64,000 nt of DNA from Pseudomonas oryzihabitans NBRC 102199 (GCF_000730625.1 NZ_BBIT01000014.1:1-64000); one strand, 5' to 3'. Positions 27,960-38,494 are shown, numbered from the stretch's first letter. Notes: generated from the sequence alone by a model not told the origin. Translations and numbers: made by a program.

Positions 27960-28138
27960 GTGGACAAGGCTGCGCCGTTGTCCACCCTAGGGGAGCTTGC
28001 TCTCGCCAACCTACGGTGGATGGGTAGGGTGGAAAACCGCGCAGCGTTTTCCACGTATCGATGATCTCGGCTAACGCTAAACCCTGCCGCCATCACAATA
28101 CCACCCCCTCTCCGTCCGGGAGAGGGCTGGGGTGAGGG
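27960..28138. repeat. Cluster of interspersed palindromic repeats
   Basis: Two 26-bp palindromes (27960-27985, with GTGGACAAGG arm, and 28029-28054, with GTGGAAAACC arm) and one CCCCTCTCC/GGGAGAGGG hairpin with CTGGGGTGAGGG tail (28104-28138). Non-coding, between the 45-aa gene and the 3' end of the fucose operon. Confidence 0.8.
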
Positions 28139-28166
28139 CGCCTTCCTGCTCCTCCGCCTCATTCCC

Positions 28167-29796
<1,630 letters not shown>

Positions 29797-29800
<4 letters not shown>

Positions 29801-31089
29801 GACGGCTGCCCTCCGGCATTGCGATAGCGCGCCCGGGAGGCGGCCTTGATGGCGATGGAGAACCCTGGCGCCTGGGGCGCGAGATAGGCGGCGCCGCGCA
29901 CCCGGCAGGGGTCCTCGAAGTGTTCGTGGAGGTGATCGACGTATTCCACCACCCGGCCCTCGTGGGTGCCGGCGACGCAGAGGTAGTCGATCATCGCCAG
30001 GTGCTGCACATATTCGCAGAGGCCCACGCCGCCGGCATGGGGGCAGACCGGCAGGTCGTACTTGGCGGCCATCAGCTGCACCGCCAGCACCTCGTTGAGG
30101 CCGCCCAGGCGGCAGGCATCGAGCTGCACCACGTCCAGGCCGCCGCGCATGATGAATTGCTTGAAGAGGATGCGGTTCTGGCACATCTCACCGGTGGCCA
30201 CCTTGACCGGTGCCACCGCCTCGCGGATGGCGCGATGACCCTCCACGTCGTCGGGGCTGGTGGGTTCCTCGATGAACCAGGGCTGGGCGAAGGCCAGCTC
30301 GCGCACCCAATCGATGGCCTCGCCGACTTCCCATACCTGGTTGGCGTCGATCATCAGGTGGCGCTCGGGGCCGATCACCTCGCGGGCGATGCGCACCCGG
30401 CGGATGTCGTCGGCGAGATCGCGACCGACCTTGAGCTTGATGTGGGAGAAGCCGGCGTCGATGGCCTCCTGGCAGAGGCGGCGCAGCTTGTCGTCGGGAT
30501 AGCCGAGCCAGCCGGCCGAGGTGGTGTAGCAGGGATAGCCCTCGGCTTCGAGGCGCTGCAGGCGCTCGGCCTTGCCCTCGGCGCGCTGGCGCAGCAGGGC
30601 CAGGGCTTCCTCGGGGGTGATGCAGTCGGTGAGGTAGCGGAAGTCGATGCAGCGCACCAGCTCTTCGGGACTCATCTCCGCCACCAGGCGCCAGACCGGC
30701 TTGCCCACGGCGCGCGCCCAGAGGTCCCAGGCGGCGTTGACCACCGCGCCGGTGGCCAGGTGGATGGCGCCCTTGTCCGGGCCGATCCAGCGCAGCTGGC
30801 TGTCGCCGGTGATGTGGCGCCAGAAGCGGCCCGGGTCTTCCTGGATCCATTCCAGGGTCAGGCCTTGCACCCGCGGCTCCAGGGCGCGCAGGGCGGCGCA
30901 GCAGATCTCGTTGCCGCGGCCGATGGTGAAGGTGAGGCCGTGACCCTCCAGCCCCGGCTGGTCGGTCTGCAGGATGACGTAGGCGGCGGAGTAGTCCGGA
31001 TCCGGATTCATGGCATCGGAGCCATCCAGCGCCTGGCTGGTGGGAAAGCGGATGTCTTCGATCTGCAGGCCGGTAATTGTTGTTGGCAT
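29797..31089 (-). CDS. fucD: L-fuconate dehydratase
   Basis: A 430-residue enolase-superfamily enzyme (mandelate-racemase subgroup) that dehydrates L-fuconate to 2-keto-3-deoxy-L-fuconate. Characteristic features: FPTSQALDGSDAMNPDPDYS near the N-terminus, FTIGRGNE, NAAWDLWARA, YPCYTTSAGWLGY, the catalytic KxK in HIKLKVG, metal ligands in MIDANQVW, FIEEPTSPDD and ATGEMCQNR, and the C-terminal PHAGGVGLCEYVQHL and VEYVDHLHEHF. Length and motifs agree with the characterised Xanthomonas FucD. ATG 31089 chosen; the frame is open upstream but non-coding in character. Central gene of the operon. Confidence 0.93.
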
Positions 31090-31195
31090 GGCGCTGTCCT
31101 CGAGGGTTTTCACGGGCTGAGCGAACCCGGCCCCGTGCCCGCTCGATGAAAAGCGGGCACGGGGGTTTGCTAGGTTTGGGTGGGGGTGGCTTGCC

Positions 31196-32044
31196 CTAGT
31201 CGGCGGCGACGGTGCGCTGGTGCTGCTCGCCCAGGCCCTGGATGCCCAGGCGCATTTCCTGGCCGGGCTTGAGGTACACCGACTGCGGCTTGACGCCCAT
31301 GCCCACGCCCGGCGGCGTGCCGGTGGAGATGACGTCACCCGGTTGCAGACTCATGCAGCGGCTGAGGTAGGCGATGATCTGGGCCACCGTGAAGATCATG
31401 GTGCGGGTGTTGCCGTTCTGGTAGCGGTGGCCGTCCACTTCCAGCCAGAGGTCGAGGTTCTGCGGATCGGCCACCTCGTCGGCGGTCACCAGCCAGGGGC
31501 CGAGCGGGCCGAAGGTGTCGAAGCCCTTGCCCTTGTCCCAGGTGCCGCCGCGTTCGAGTTGCCACTCGCGCTCGGAGACGTCGTTGACCACGCAATAGCC
31601 GGCCACGTGATCCAGGGCGTTGGCTTCGTCGATGTAGCGCCCGGCCTTGCCGATCACCACGCCCAGCTCCACTTCCCAGTCGGTCTTGGTCGAGTCGCGG
31701 GGGATCTGCACGGCGTCGTTGGGCCCGCAGATGGCGCTGGTCCACTTGTTGAACACCACCGGCTCCTTGGGCACGTCCAGGCCGGATTCGGCGGCGTGGT
31801 CGGCGTAGTTGAGGCCGATGCAGATGAACTTGCCGACCCGGCCCACGCAGGGGCCCAGGCGCGGGGTGCCGTCCACCAGTGGCAGGCTGTCCGGGTCCAG
31901 CTGACGCAGCCGGGCCAGGGATTCGGCGCCGAGCGCCTCGCCAGCGAGATCGGCCACCTGACCGGAGAGATCGCGAAGCCGACCCTGGGCATCCAGCAGA
32001 CCGGGTTTTTCCTGGCCCTGGGGGCCGTAGCGCAAGAGTTTCAT
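31196..32044 (-). CDS. 2,4-diketo-3-deoxy-L-fuconate hydrolase (FAH family)
   Basis: A 282-residue fumarylacetoacetate-hydrolase-family protein. Core motifs: GKFICIGLNYADHAAESG, EPVVFNKWTSAICGPND, metal ligands in DWEVELGVVIGK (the E-x-E..D pattern), VNDVSEREWQ and DVISTGTPPGVGMG. In the non-phosphorylating L-fucose pathway this enzyme splits 2,4-diketo-3-deoxyfuconate to pyruvate and L-lactate. ATG 32044 with AGGAG upstream. Second gene of the operon, 43 bp after the keto-deoxy-fuconate dehydrogenase and about 105 bp ahead of fucD. Confidence 0.88.
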   Translation of the reverse strand: MKLLRYGPQGQEKPGLLDAQGRLRDLSGQVADLAGEALGAESLARLRQLDPDSLPLVDGTPRLGPCVGRVGKFICIGLNYADHAAESGLDVPKEPVVFNKWTSAICGPNDAVQIPRDSTKTDWEVELGVVIGKAGRYIDEANALDHVAGYCVVNDVSEREWQLERGGTWDKGKGFDTFGPLGPWLVTADEVADPQNLDLWLEVDGHRYQNGNTRTMIFTVAQIIAYLSRCMSLQPGDVISTGTPPGVGMGVKPQSVYLKPGQEMRLGIQGLGEQHQRTVAAD

Positions 32045-32087
32045 CGGAGCTCCTATGAGGGGAAAAGGGTGCGGACGAAAAACGGCG

Positions 32088-32828
32088 TCAGACGCTCCAG
32101 CCACCATCGATCACCTGGGCGGTCCCGGTGACGAAGGCGGCGGCGTCGGAGGCAAGATACAGGGCGAGGGCGGCGATCTCCTCCGGCCGACCCACGCGAC
32201 CCATCGGCTGGCGGGCGGCGAAGGCGGCCTGCACCTCGGCTTCACTGCGGCCTTCGCGGGCGGCCTGGTCGGCGATGCGCTGGTGCAGCGAGGGGGAATC
32301 CACGGTGCCGGGGCAGATGGCGTTGCAGCGGATGCCCTGGCCGACATAGTCGGCGGCCACCGACTTGGTCAGGCCGATCACCGCCGCCTTGCTGGCGCCA
32401 TAGGCGCAGCGATTGGCCACGCCCTTGAGGCTGGAGGCGATCGAGGCCATGTTGATGATGCAGCCGCCGCCCTGGGCCAGCATGCCGGGCAGCACGGCGC
32501 GGATCATGCGGTACATGGCGGTGGCGTTGAGTTCGAAGGAGAAGCGCCAGGCGTCTTCGTCGCAATCGAGAATGCTGCCGGCGTGGACGTAGCCGGCGCA
32601 GTTGAACAGGACATCCAGGCTGCCCAGGTCGGCGACCAGGGCGGTAACCGCCGCCGCATCGGTGACGTCGAGCACCCGGGTACGCAGCCCTTCGAGGCTG
32701 TCCAGGGCGGCGGCATTGATGTCGGTGGCGATGACCTCGGCACCGGCGCGATGGAAGGCGAGGGCGGTGGCCCGGCCGATCCCCTGGCCGGCGGCGGTGA
32801 CCAGGACGCGTTTGCCTGCATGACTCAT
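32088..32828 (-). CDS. 2-keto-3-deoxy-L-fuconate dehydrogenase (SDR)
   Basis: A 246-residue SDR with VTAAGQGIGRATALAF, an Asp at the end of strand 2 (ATDINAAALD) favouring NAD+, NCAGYVHAGSIL, catalytic serine in IINMASIASSLKG and CAYGASKAA, ending FVTGTAQVIDGGWSV. Sequence style, especially NCAGYVHAGSIL and IASSLKGVANRCAYGASK, matches known 2-keto-3-deoxy-L-fuconate dehydrogenases. First gene of the L-fucose operon, transcribed from the promoter shared with the divergent FadR-type regulator. Confidence 0.9.
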   Translation of the reverse strand: MSHAGKRVLVTAAGQGIGRATALAFHRAGAEVIATDINAAALDSLEGLRTRVLDVTDAAAVTALVADLGSLDVLFNCAGYVHAGSILDCDEDAWRFSFELNATAMYRMIRAVLPGMLAQGGGCIINMASIASSLKGVANRCAYGASKAAVIGLTKSVAADYVGQGIRCNAICPGTVDSPSLHQRIADQAAREGRSEAEVQAAFAARQPMGRVGRPEEIAALALYLASDAAAFVTGTAQVIDGGWSV

Positions 32829-32880
32829 GCGGGAGACCTCTTGGCTGATTATTGTTGTGAGTCGCCTGACCGCCAGCGGT

Positions 32881-32897
32881 CAATGGTCAGGCCATTG
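32881..32897. promoter_or_regulatory. Operator-like palindrome of the fucose operon
   Basis: CAATGG-TCAGG-CCATTG, a perfect six-base inverted repeat with a five-base spacer, midway between the divergent starts at 32828 and 32981. It is flanked by GGTC on both sides, giving partial extended symmetry. It fits the size of GntR/FadR-family operators and is the best candidate site for the adjacent regulator. Confidence 0.65.
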
Positions 32898-32980
32898 GTC
32901 CTATTGTTTAGACCCTGCTAGGCTCTCAGGCAAGGATTTTTTCGCGGCAGACTGCGCGACCTGCATGAGACGAGACCGCC

Positions 32981-33745
32981 ATGCCCCTTCAGGTGATTGA
33001 AAAACCACGGCTTTACCGGCAGATCGCCGACCAGCTGCGCGCCCTCATCTACGGCGGCGAATATCCGCAGGGCAGTTGCCTGCCCGCCGAGCGCGAATTG
33101 GCCAAGCAGCTGGGGGTGAGTCGTGCCTCGGTACGCGAGGCGTTGATCGCCCTGGAGGTGATCGGCCTGGTGGACGTGCGCGTCGGCGACGGCGTGCGGG
33201 TCTGCGCGCCCAGCGCCCCGCCGCCGCCGGACACCCCGGTGCTGGAGCTGGCCGGGCGCGGCCAGTGGGCGGAGATGGATCCAGAGCTGAGCCTGGCGCT
33301 GGACCTGGACGCCGAGATCCCGCCCTTCGCCCTGCTGCAGGCGCGCCGCCTGGTGGAGCCGGAGGCCGCCGCCCTGGCCGCAAGGCATGCCAGCGCGAGC
33401 GAACTGGCCGGCATCCGCGCGGCCTATGGGCGCAACGTCGAGGACAATCGCCTGGGCTCGACCACCCATCCCGGCGACCGGCTGTTCCATATCCGCATCG
33501 CCCAGGCCAGCGGCAATCCGGCCTATGCGCTGCTGCTACGCCATCTGCTCGGCCATCGCTACGGCAGCATGTTCCAGCTGCTGCAGCGCCGCTACACCCC
33601 CGAAGACATGCCCGACCGCTCCCAGCAGGAGCACCTGGCCATCCTCGAAGCCCTGGAAGCCCACGATCCCGAAGCCGCCCGCCAGGCCATGGCCACGCAT
33701 CTGGACGCGGTGACCCGCATCTTCGCGCGGCCGGCGGTGGAGTGA
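32981..33745 (+). CDS. FadR-subfamily GntR regulator of the L-fucose operon
   Basis: A 254-residue regulator. The winged helix-turn-helix reads YRQIADQLRALIYGGEYPQGSCLPAERELAKQLGVSRASVREALIALEVIGLVDVRVGDGVRV. The C-terminal FCD domain keeps the metal-coordinating histidine pattern (DRLFHIRIAQASGN, QQEHLAILEALEAHD, and a final Met-Ala-Thr-His). FadR-type proteins usually repress sugar-acid operons and are released by a pathway acid, so 2-keto-3-deoxyfuconate or fuconate is a reasonable effector (inference). Divergent from the five-gene operon. Confidence 0.92.
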   Translation: MPLQVIEKPRLYRQIADQLRALIYGGEYPQGSCLPAERELAKQLGVSRASVREALIALEVIGLVDVRVGDGVRVCAPSAPPPPDTPVLELAGRGQWAEMDPELSLALDLDAEIPPFALLQARRLVEPEAAALAARHASASELAGIRAAYGRNVEDNRLGSTTHPGDRLFHIRIAQASGNPAYALLLRHLLGHRYGSMFQLLQRRYTPEDMPDRSQQEHLAILEALEAHDPEAARQAMATHLDAVTRIFARPAVE

Positions 33746-33767
33746 GGAGGCGGAGGTGCCTCGGCTT

Positions 33768-34308
33768 TTCCCCCTCTCCCTCTGGGAGAGGGTTGGGGTG
33801 AGGGTGGCTAGTGCCCATTGGGCTTCGCTGCGCTCAGTGCCAACCTACGGGTGAGCGATGATTCGTGGACAAGGCTGTGCCGTTGTCCACGCTACGGCAC
33901 GGCGCTACCCCTCCGCGCGGAACCGCCCCCTCTCCCTTGGGGAGAGGGCTGGGGTGAGGGGGGACGTTGGGCTTCGCTGCGCTCAGTGCCAACCTACGGG
34001 TGAGCGATGATTCGTGGACAAGGCTGCGCCGTTGTCCACGCTACGCAGGGCGCTGACCCCACGCGGAACCGCCCCTCTCCCTCTGGGAGAGGGCTGGGGT
34101 GAGGGTGGCTAGTGCCCATTGGCCTTCGCTGCGCTCAGTGCCAACCTACGGGTGAGCGATGATTCGTGGACAAGGCTGCGCCGTTGTCCACGCTACGCAG
34201 GGCGCTGACCCCGCGCGGATCCGCCCCCTCTCCCTCTGGGAGAGGGCTGGGGTGAGGGCAAACCCCGCGACGATGCCGTAGGGTGGAAAACCGCGCAGCG
34301 TTTTCCAC
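33768..34308. repeat. Tandem ~150-bp compound repeat array
   Basis: Three near-identical units of 149-152 bp and a partial fourth. Each unit has a CCCTCTCCC hairpin with GGGGTGAGGG tail (33770, 33926, 34073, 34224), a CTTCGCTGCGCTCAGTGCC element, CCTACGGGTGAGCGATGATTC and a 26-bp palindrome (33865-33890, 34014-34039, 34166-34191). A further palindrome of the GTGGAAAACC type is at 34283-34308. Non-coding, between the fucose regulator and the PhzF-like gene; the remainder up to 34419 is short promoter sequence. Confidence 0.9.
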
Positions 34309-34419
34309 GCAAACCCCGCGCAACGCCCGTCTGTACGGCCATTTAGCGACCCGGCTGTGGCTGGCCCCACCGGCGCCCGGCCGCGGACAATCAGTGCTTT
34401 GCCCAAGGAGTCCGCCGCC

Positions 34420-35250
34420 ATGTCCCTCGTCTTCCATCAGGTCGATGTCTTTGCCCAGCGCCCCCTGGAGGGCAATGCCCTGGCGGTGGTCTGTGGCGCC
34501 GATGCGCTGTCCACCGAGCAGATGGCCGCCCTGGCGCGCTGGACCAATCTGTCGGAAACCACCTTCCTGCTGCAGCCCACCGATCCGACGGCGGACTACC
34601 GGGTACGTATCTTCACCCCGCAGCGCGAGTTGCCCTTCGCCGGCCATCCGACCCTGGGCAGTTGCCATGTCTGGTTGCGCGAAGGCGGGCGGCCCAAGGG
34701 CGGCGAAGTGATCCAGGAATGCGGCGCCGGCCTGGTGCCGATCCGCGCCGCCGGGGAGGAGCTGGCCTTTGCCGCGCCGCCGCTGGTGCGAGGCGGCGCG
34801 GTGGAGCCCGAGATACTGGCGCGCATCGCCCGGGGCACCGGCCTGGCGCCTGAGCGCATCCAGGCCAGCCAGTGGGCCGACAACGGCCCCGGCTGGGTGG
34901 CGGTGCTGCTTGAGAGTCGCGAGGAATTGCTGGAGCTCCGCCCGGACTATGCCGCCCTGGAAGGCCTCAACGTCGGCCTGATCGCCCCCTGGACGGGCAG
35001 CGCGGCCGAGGCGCAATTCGAAGTGCGCGCCCTGATGGGCGAGGAATTCGCCGAAGACCCCGTCACCGGCAGCCTCAACGCCAGCCTGGCGCAGTGGCTG
35101 ATCCCGGCGGGCCTGGCGCCGGAGCGCTATCTGGCCAGTCAGGGCACGGTTCTCGGCCGGCGCGGCCGGGTGCGGGTAGCCCGCATCGCCGACCGCATCT
35201 GGGTGGGTGGCGCGGTGCAGGACTGCATCCGCGGCACCCTCAGCCTCTAG
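34420..35250 (+). CDS. PhzF-family phenazine biosynthesis-like protein (isomerase family)
   Basis: A 276-residue PhzF/YddE-type protein with two-lobed epimerase-like fold. N-terminal VDVFAQRPLEGNALAVV and LSETTFLL carry the family catalytic glutamate (SETTF), RVRIFTPQRELPFAGHPTLGS is the hallmark middle motif, and EDPVTGSLNASLAQWL the C-terminal one. PhzF itself isomerises a dihydroanthranilate in phenazine synthesis; no phenazine genes are nearby, so the substrate is unknown. AAGGAG lies 9 bp before ATG 34420. It converges with the phosphatase gene. Confidence 0.9.
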   Translation: MSLVFHQVDVFAQRPLEGNALAVVCGADALSTEQMAALARWTNLSETTFLLQPTDPTADYRVRIFTPQRELPFAGHPTLGSCHVWLREGGRPKGGEVIQECGAGLVPIRAAGEELAFAAPPLVRGGAVEPEILARIARGTGLAPERIQASQWADNGPGWVAVLLESREELLELRPDYAALEGLNVGLIAPWTGSAAEAQFEVRALMGEEFAEDPVTGSLNASLAQWLIPAGLAPERYLASQGTVLGRRGRVRVARIADRIWVGGAVQDCIRGTLSL

Positions 35251-35257
35251 GCGCGGA

Positions 35258-37075
35258 TCACAGCCCGACCGAGCGACCCTTGAAGCCGGCCGCATCGAAG
35301 TAGCGGGTGTCGCCGACGTTCTGGGTCTTGAGTTCGGTGACCAGCCCGCCCGCCGCCGGTGCCGAGCGCTGCACCCGGTGGCTGGCCTTGACCGGCTTGC
35401 CGCCTTCCAGACTCTCGCCGATCACCCGGCCGACCAGTTGCCCCTTGGCCGGGATCTCCAGGTGCAGCAGGTGCGCCAGGGTCTGGCCGACGTCGGCGTT
35501 GCTGACCGGACTCAGGTCGACGAAGCCCTTGCGGAAGTCCGGGCCGATGGCCGCCATGAAGTTGTGGGTGTCGCCGCGGCTGAAGCTTCCGTGCATGCCC
35601 TGGCCCTGCTGCAGCCCGGTGTCGGCCACCTCGACGGCGCAGACGTCGGGCTTGCCGCAGCCGCTGTCATAGGAGCGGAAGTTGACCACGATGGCGGGGT
35701 AGGGGGTGAGCGCCGAGCCCTTGAGGTTGATCGCCGAGAGCGGCAGGGTGCCGGGGATCTTGCCCAGGTCGTCGTCGACGAACAGGCCGCTGACGTAATC
35801 CTGCTTGAGCAGCGCCGCGACCACCTTGGGCGCCAGCGTCTTGGCATCGCCCTGCGGCAGATAGACCAGGTCCGAGCCGCCGTTGGCCGCCACCACCACC
35901 TCCGGCTTGGCCGCGTCCGGGCCGATCAGGCCATTGGCCTTGCTCGGGTGCTGGCCCTGGTCCATCGCCACCGCGGCGCCCTTGGCGTCCGGATCGAGCA
36001 GCGGCAATTTCAGCGCGGCGGCGAGATCCAGGGCGAGGAAGCCGGGCGGCAGCTGCCCCTTAGGCACGTCGGGGTAGCTGGCCTTGGCCGCCGGACTGGT
36101 CTTGCTCTCCTTGGAGATGGTGGAGAAGCCGTGGTCGGCGCTGACGAAGATGTCGGTGTTGCCGTCCAGGCCCAGCTCCTTGAGCCGGGCGCGCAGGGCG
36201 CCGAGGTTGGCGTCGACGTTGCGGATGGCGGCCAGGCTGGTGGGGCCGTTGATGCCCGGGGTGACCTTGCCCAGGCTGTCGCCCTGGTTGTGCTGGGTGC
36301 CGTCGGGGTCGCGCGACCAGAACACCAGCACGAAGGGCTTGCCGCTCGCCTTGAAGCGCGGCAGCAGCACCTGGTTGGTGACGTCGAGGAAGTAGCGCTG
36401 CTGCTCGACGTTGGCGCTCAGGGTGCCGGGCGTGGTGGCGTTGCCGGCCTTGCCGTTGGCGCCCCGGCTCGGGGCTTCCAGCGGCAGACCGGCCTGTTTC
36501 AGGGCGTCCTGCATGGCCGCGCTCAGGGGAATGCCGGTGGGGTGACCGGTGGAGTCGTCGACGATCACCGTCTTTTCGCCGTCGCGGGCGGTCACGTCCT
36601 GGATGGCCACCGGGCCGAGCTTGCCGACGGCGGCGGTGGACAGGCCCGCCTGGCGCGCGGCGGCCAGCAGGGTTTCCTCGTCCAGGTAGTTGCCGGCGAA
36701 ATGCTCGTCGACGTCGCCCAGCACCTCGTCGTTTTCCAGGAAGGGCGTGACGCTGTTGTTGGCGCCCGGCACCGGGAAGCCGGTGTAGATGGTGTTACTG
36801 AAATCCCCGGTGTCGCCCAGGTAGTGCCCGGTGGCCAGGGCCGAGGCATTGGGCGTGGTGAAGGTCGGGAACAGCGAATGGCTGTTCTGGAAATTCACGC
36901 CCTCCCGGCGCAACTGGGCCAGATTCGGCGCGGTCTGGGCATCGACGATGTTGGCGCGCAGGCCATCGGGGATGAAGAGAATGACGTTGCGCGCCGGCTC
37001 CGCGGCCATGACGGCCGAACTGGCGAGAAGGGCGAGGCTGCAGGCACGGGCGAGACGGGTCGGAAGGAAGGCCAT
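35258..37075 (-). CDS. Secreted alkaline-phosphatase-superfamily phosphodiesterase/phosphatase
   Basis: A 605-residue exported metalloenzyme. The signal peptide MAFLPTRLARACSLALLASSAVMA is followed by the superfamily sites: ILFIPDGLRANIVD (first metal aspartate), FPTFTTPNASALATGHYLGD (nucleophile threonine), FWSRDPDGTQHNQGD (Asp and His ligands), FVSADHGFS (Asp-His) and a late GDTHNFMAAIGPDF histidine. It looks like a nucleotide pyrophosphatase/phosphodiesterase-type phosphatase acting in the periplasm or outside. A PHO box lies 64 bp upstream, so it should be induced by phosphate starvation through PhoB. Upstream in-frame codons are not part of the gene. Confidence 0.9.
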   Translation of the reverse strand: MAFLPTRLARACSLALLASSAVMAAEPARNVILFIPDGLRANIVDAQTAPNLAQLRREGVNFQNSHSLFPTFTTPNASALATGHYLGDTGDFSNTIYTGFPVPGANNSVTPFLENDEVLGDVDEHFAGNYLDEETLLAAARQAGLSTAAVGKLGPVAIQDVTARDGEKTVIVDDSTGHPTGIPLSAAMQDALKQAGLPLEAPSRGANGKAGNATTPGTLSANVEQQRYFLDVTNQVLLPRFKASGKPFVLVFWSRDPDGTQHNQGDSLGKVTPGINGPTSLAAIRNVDANLGALRARLKELGLDGNTDIFVSADHGFSTISKESKTSPAAKASYPDVPKGQLPPGFLALDLAAALKLPLLDPDAKGAAVAMDQGQHPSKANGLIGPDAAKPEVVVAANGGSDLVYLPQGDAKTLAPKVVAALLKQDYVSGLFVDDDLGKIPGTLPLSAINLKGSALTPYPAIVVNFRSYDSGCGKPDVCAVEVADTGLQQGQGMHGSFSRGDTHNFMAAIGPDFRKGFVDLSPVSNADVGQTLAHLLHLEIPAKGQLVGRVIGESLEGGKPVKASHRVQRSAPAAGGLVTELKTQNVGDTRYFDAAGFKGRSVGL

Positions 37076-37138
37076 GGAAAACTCTCTGGAGGGAGGAAAG
37101 ATGGCAGAGATGTAACAAGAGATTGCTGCAATTTTATG

Positions 37139-37156
37139 ATGACAGCGCCATGACAG
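37139..37156 (-). promoter_or_regulatory. PHO box upstream of the phosphatase gene
   Basis: On the minus strand CTGTCAT-GGCG-CTGTCAT: two exact 7-bp half-sites separated by four bases, the PhoB-binding arrangement, oriented toward the phosphatase start 64 bp away. It lies in the divergent region with the class II aldolase gene. Confidence 0.85.
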
Positions 37157-37207
37157 GGGGCGGCATCCTTTGTGCAGCACTCCGGCCTCTTTCCAAGGAG
37201 CACCCCT

Positions 37208-37990
37208 ATGGCCCACGCCTTCGCGAGTACCACTGCCGCTGCCCGTCACCTCGATCTGGACACCCCGGCCATCCGCCAGGCCCGCATCGATCTCGCCGCC
37301 TGCTTCCGCATGGCTGCCCGCCTGGGCCTGGGCGAGGGGATCTGCAATCACTTCTCCTTCGTGGTGCCCGGCCACGACGAGCTGTTCCTGGTCAATCCCT
37401 ATGGCCTGGCCTTCGCCGAGGTCACCGCATCCTCGCTGCTGATCTGCGACTTCGACGGTGGCGTGGTCATGGGCGAGGGTGCCCCCGAGGCCACCGCCTT
37501 CCATATCCATGCCCAGCTGCACCGCCTCAATCCCGGGGCACGGGCGGCCTTCCATACCCATATGCCCAATGCCACGGCGCTCTGTCTGCTGGAGGGCGAG
37601 CCCTTCGTCTGGGCCGGGCAGACCGCGCTGAAATTCTATGACCGTCTGAGCGTGGACGAGGACTACAACGGCCTGGCGCTGGACGCCACGGAAGGCGAAC
37701 GCATCGCCCGGGCGGCGGGGGACGCGGCGGTGGTCATGCTGAAGAATCACGGACCCCTGGTACTGGGGCCGAGCATCGCCGAGGCCTGGGACGACCTCTA
37801 CTACCTGGAGCGCGCCGCCGAGGTGCAACTCAAGGCCATGGCCAGCGGCCGGCCGCTGAAGCCGGTGGCACCGGCCATCGCGCATGCCGCCTGCCAGCAG
37901 ATGCTGCAGGGCAACGCCGACAGCGCGCGGCTGCACCTGGAAAGCGTGAAGCGCCAGCTGCTGCGGCTGGAGCCGGCTTACCGGGACTGA
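37208..37990 (+). CDS. Class II aldolase/adducin-family protein
   Basis: A 260-residue protein of the zinc-dependent class II aldolase/adducin family. Visible motifs: LGLGEGICNHFSFVVPG (N-terminal glycine/histidine phosphate site in modified form), the metal site FHTHMPNATALCLL and a later VVMLKNHGPLVLGP histidine, then YYLERAAEVQ. Family members cleave or epimerise sugar phosphates; this subgroup (annotated simply as class II aldolase) has no settled substrate. AAGGAG precedes ATG 37208. Divergent from the PHO-box phosphatase; the two share a 130-bp promoter region. Confidence 0.87.
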   Translation: MAHAFASTTAAARHLDLDTPAIRQARIDLAACFRMAARLGLGEGICNHFSFVVPGHDELFLVNPYGLAFAEVTASSLLICDFDGGVVMGEGAPEATAFHIHAQLHRLNPGARAAFHTHMPNATALCLLEGEPFVWAGQTALKFYDRLSVDEDYNGLALDATEGERIARAAGDAAVVMLKNHGPLVLGPSIAEAWDDLYYLERAAEVQLKAMASGRPLKPVAPAIAHAACQQMLQGNADSARLHLESVKRQLLRLEPAYRD

Positions 37991-37999
37991 GCGGGGCGG

Positions 38000-38281
38000 T
38001 CAGCCGCCGTGGCTGCGGCGCTGGGACACGGCCTGCACCTGCGGAGCGGACAGCTCCAGTGCGGCGGCCGCGACCACGGGCAGCTGGGCATCCAGCTGCT
38101 CGACCAGGCGCTCGCGCAACTGGCGCTTGATGATGCGACTCATGTCGAGCTGGCCATGATGATCCAGGGCCAGAAAGCCCTGCTGGAGGATCTCGATGGA
38201 CAGGAACGGGACCTCGGCGCCCAGGGGGCAGACATCGAAGGCAAGCGACTGAGCGTGGGCTGACGGCATCCTGGTGATCAT
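38000..38281 (-). CDS. Hypothetical protein
   Basis: A 93-residue soluble protein, MITRMPSAHAQSLAFDVCPLG.., with a beta/alpha-looking middle (FLSIEILQQGFLALDHHGQLDMSRIIKRQLRERLVEQLDAQL) and a basic tail. A strong AGGAGG stands before ATG 38281, which supports expression. Converges with the aldolase gene (9 bp between stops). No family recognised. Confidence 0.6.
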   Translation of the reverse strand: MITRMPSAHAQSLAFDVCPLGAEVPFLSIEILQQGFLALDHHGQLDMSRIIKRQLRERLVEQLDAQLPVVAAAALELSAPQVQAVSQRRSHGG

Positions 38282-38383
38282 GGCTGTCCCTCCTGGACCA
38301 GAGCCCCATCATGCCAGGCCCGGCGGAGAGCGCTGGAGTGGCAAAACGCGGACCCGTGGACTGTTGCGCATTTTGTCGGCGCG

Positions 38384-38410
38384 AAAAAAAGCCCGGGATC
38401 CTCCCGGGCT
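38384..38410 (-). terminator. Rho-independent terminator behind the 27-aa membrane ORF
   Basis: Minus strand AGCCCGGG-AGGAT-CCCGGGCT followed by seven T residues; perfect 8-bp stem. No annotated long gene ends nearby on the minus strand, so it most probably serves the small ORF at 38495-38578. Confidence 0.85.
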
Positions 38411-38494
38411 AAAAGCGCAGATGTCAGCTTCTACGATGCCTTTCGGCATGGAAGAGAGCTTGCCACCGCCCGGCTTATGGCTGGCTTAACGTCG

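Noticed and set aside
33768-34308. Possible CRISPR array
   Set aside because: The units repeat over their full ~150 bp with no unique spacers, and no cas genes are present.
35258-37936. Extension of the phosphatase upstream to 37936 (892 codons)
   Set aside because: The extra sequence is antisense to the class II aldolase gene; a signal peptide begins at 37075.
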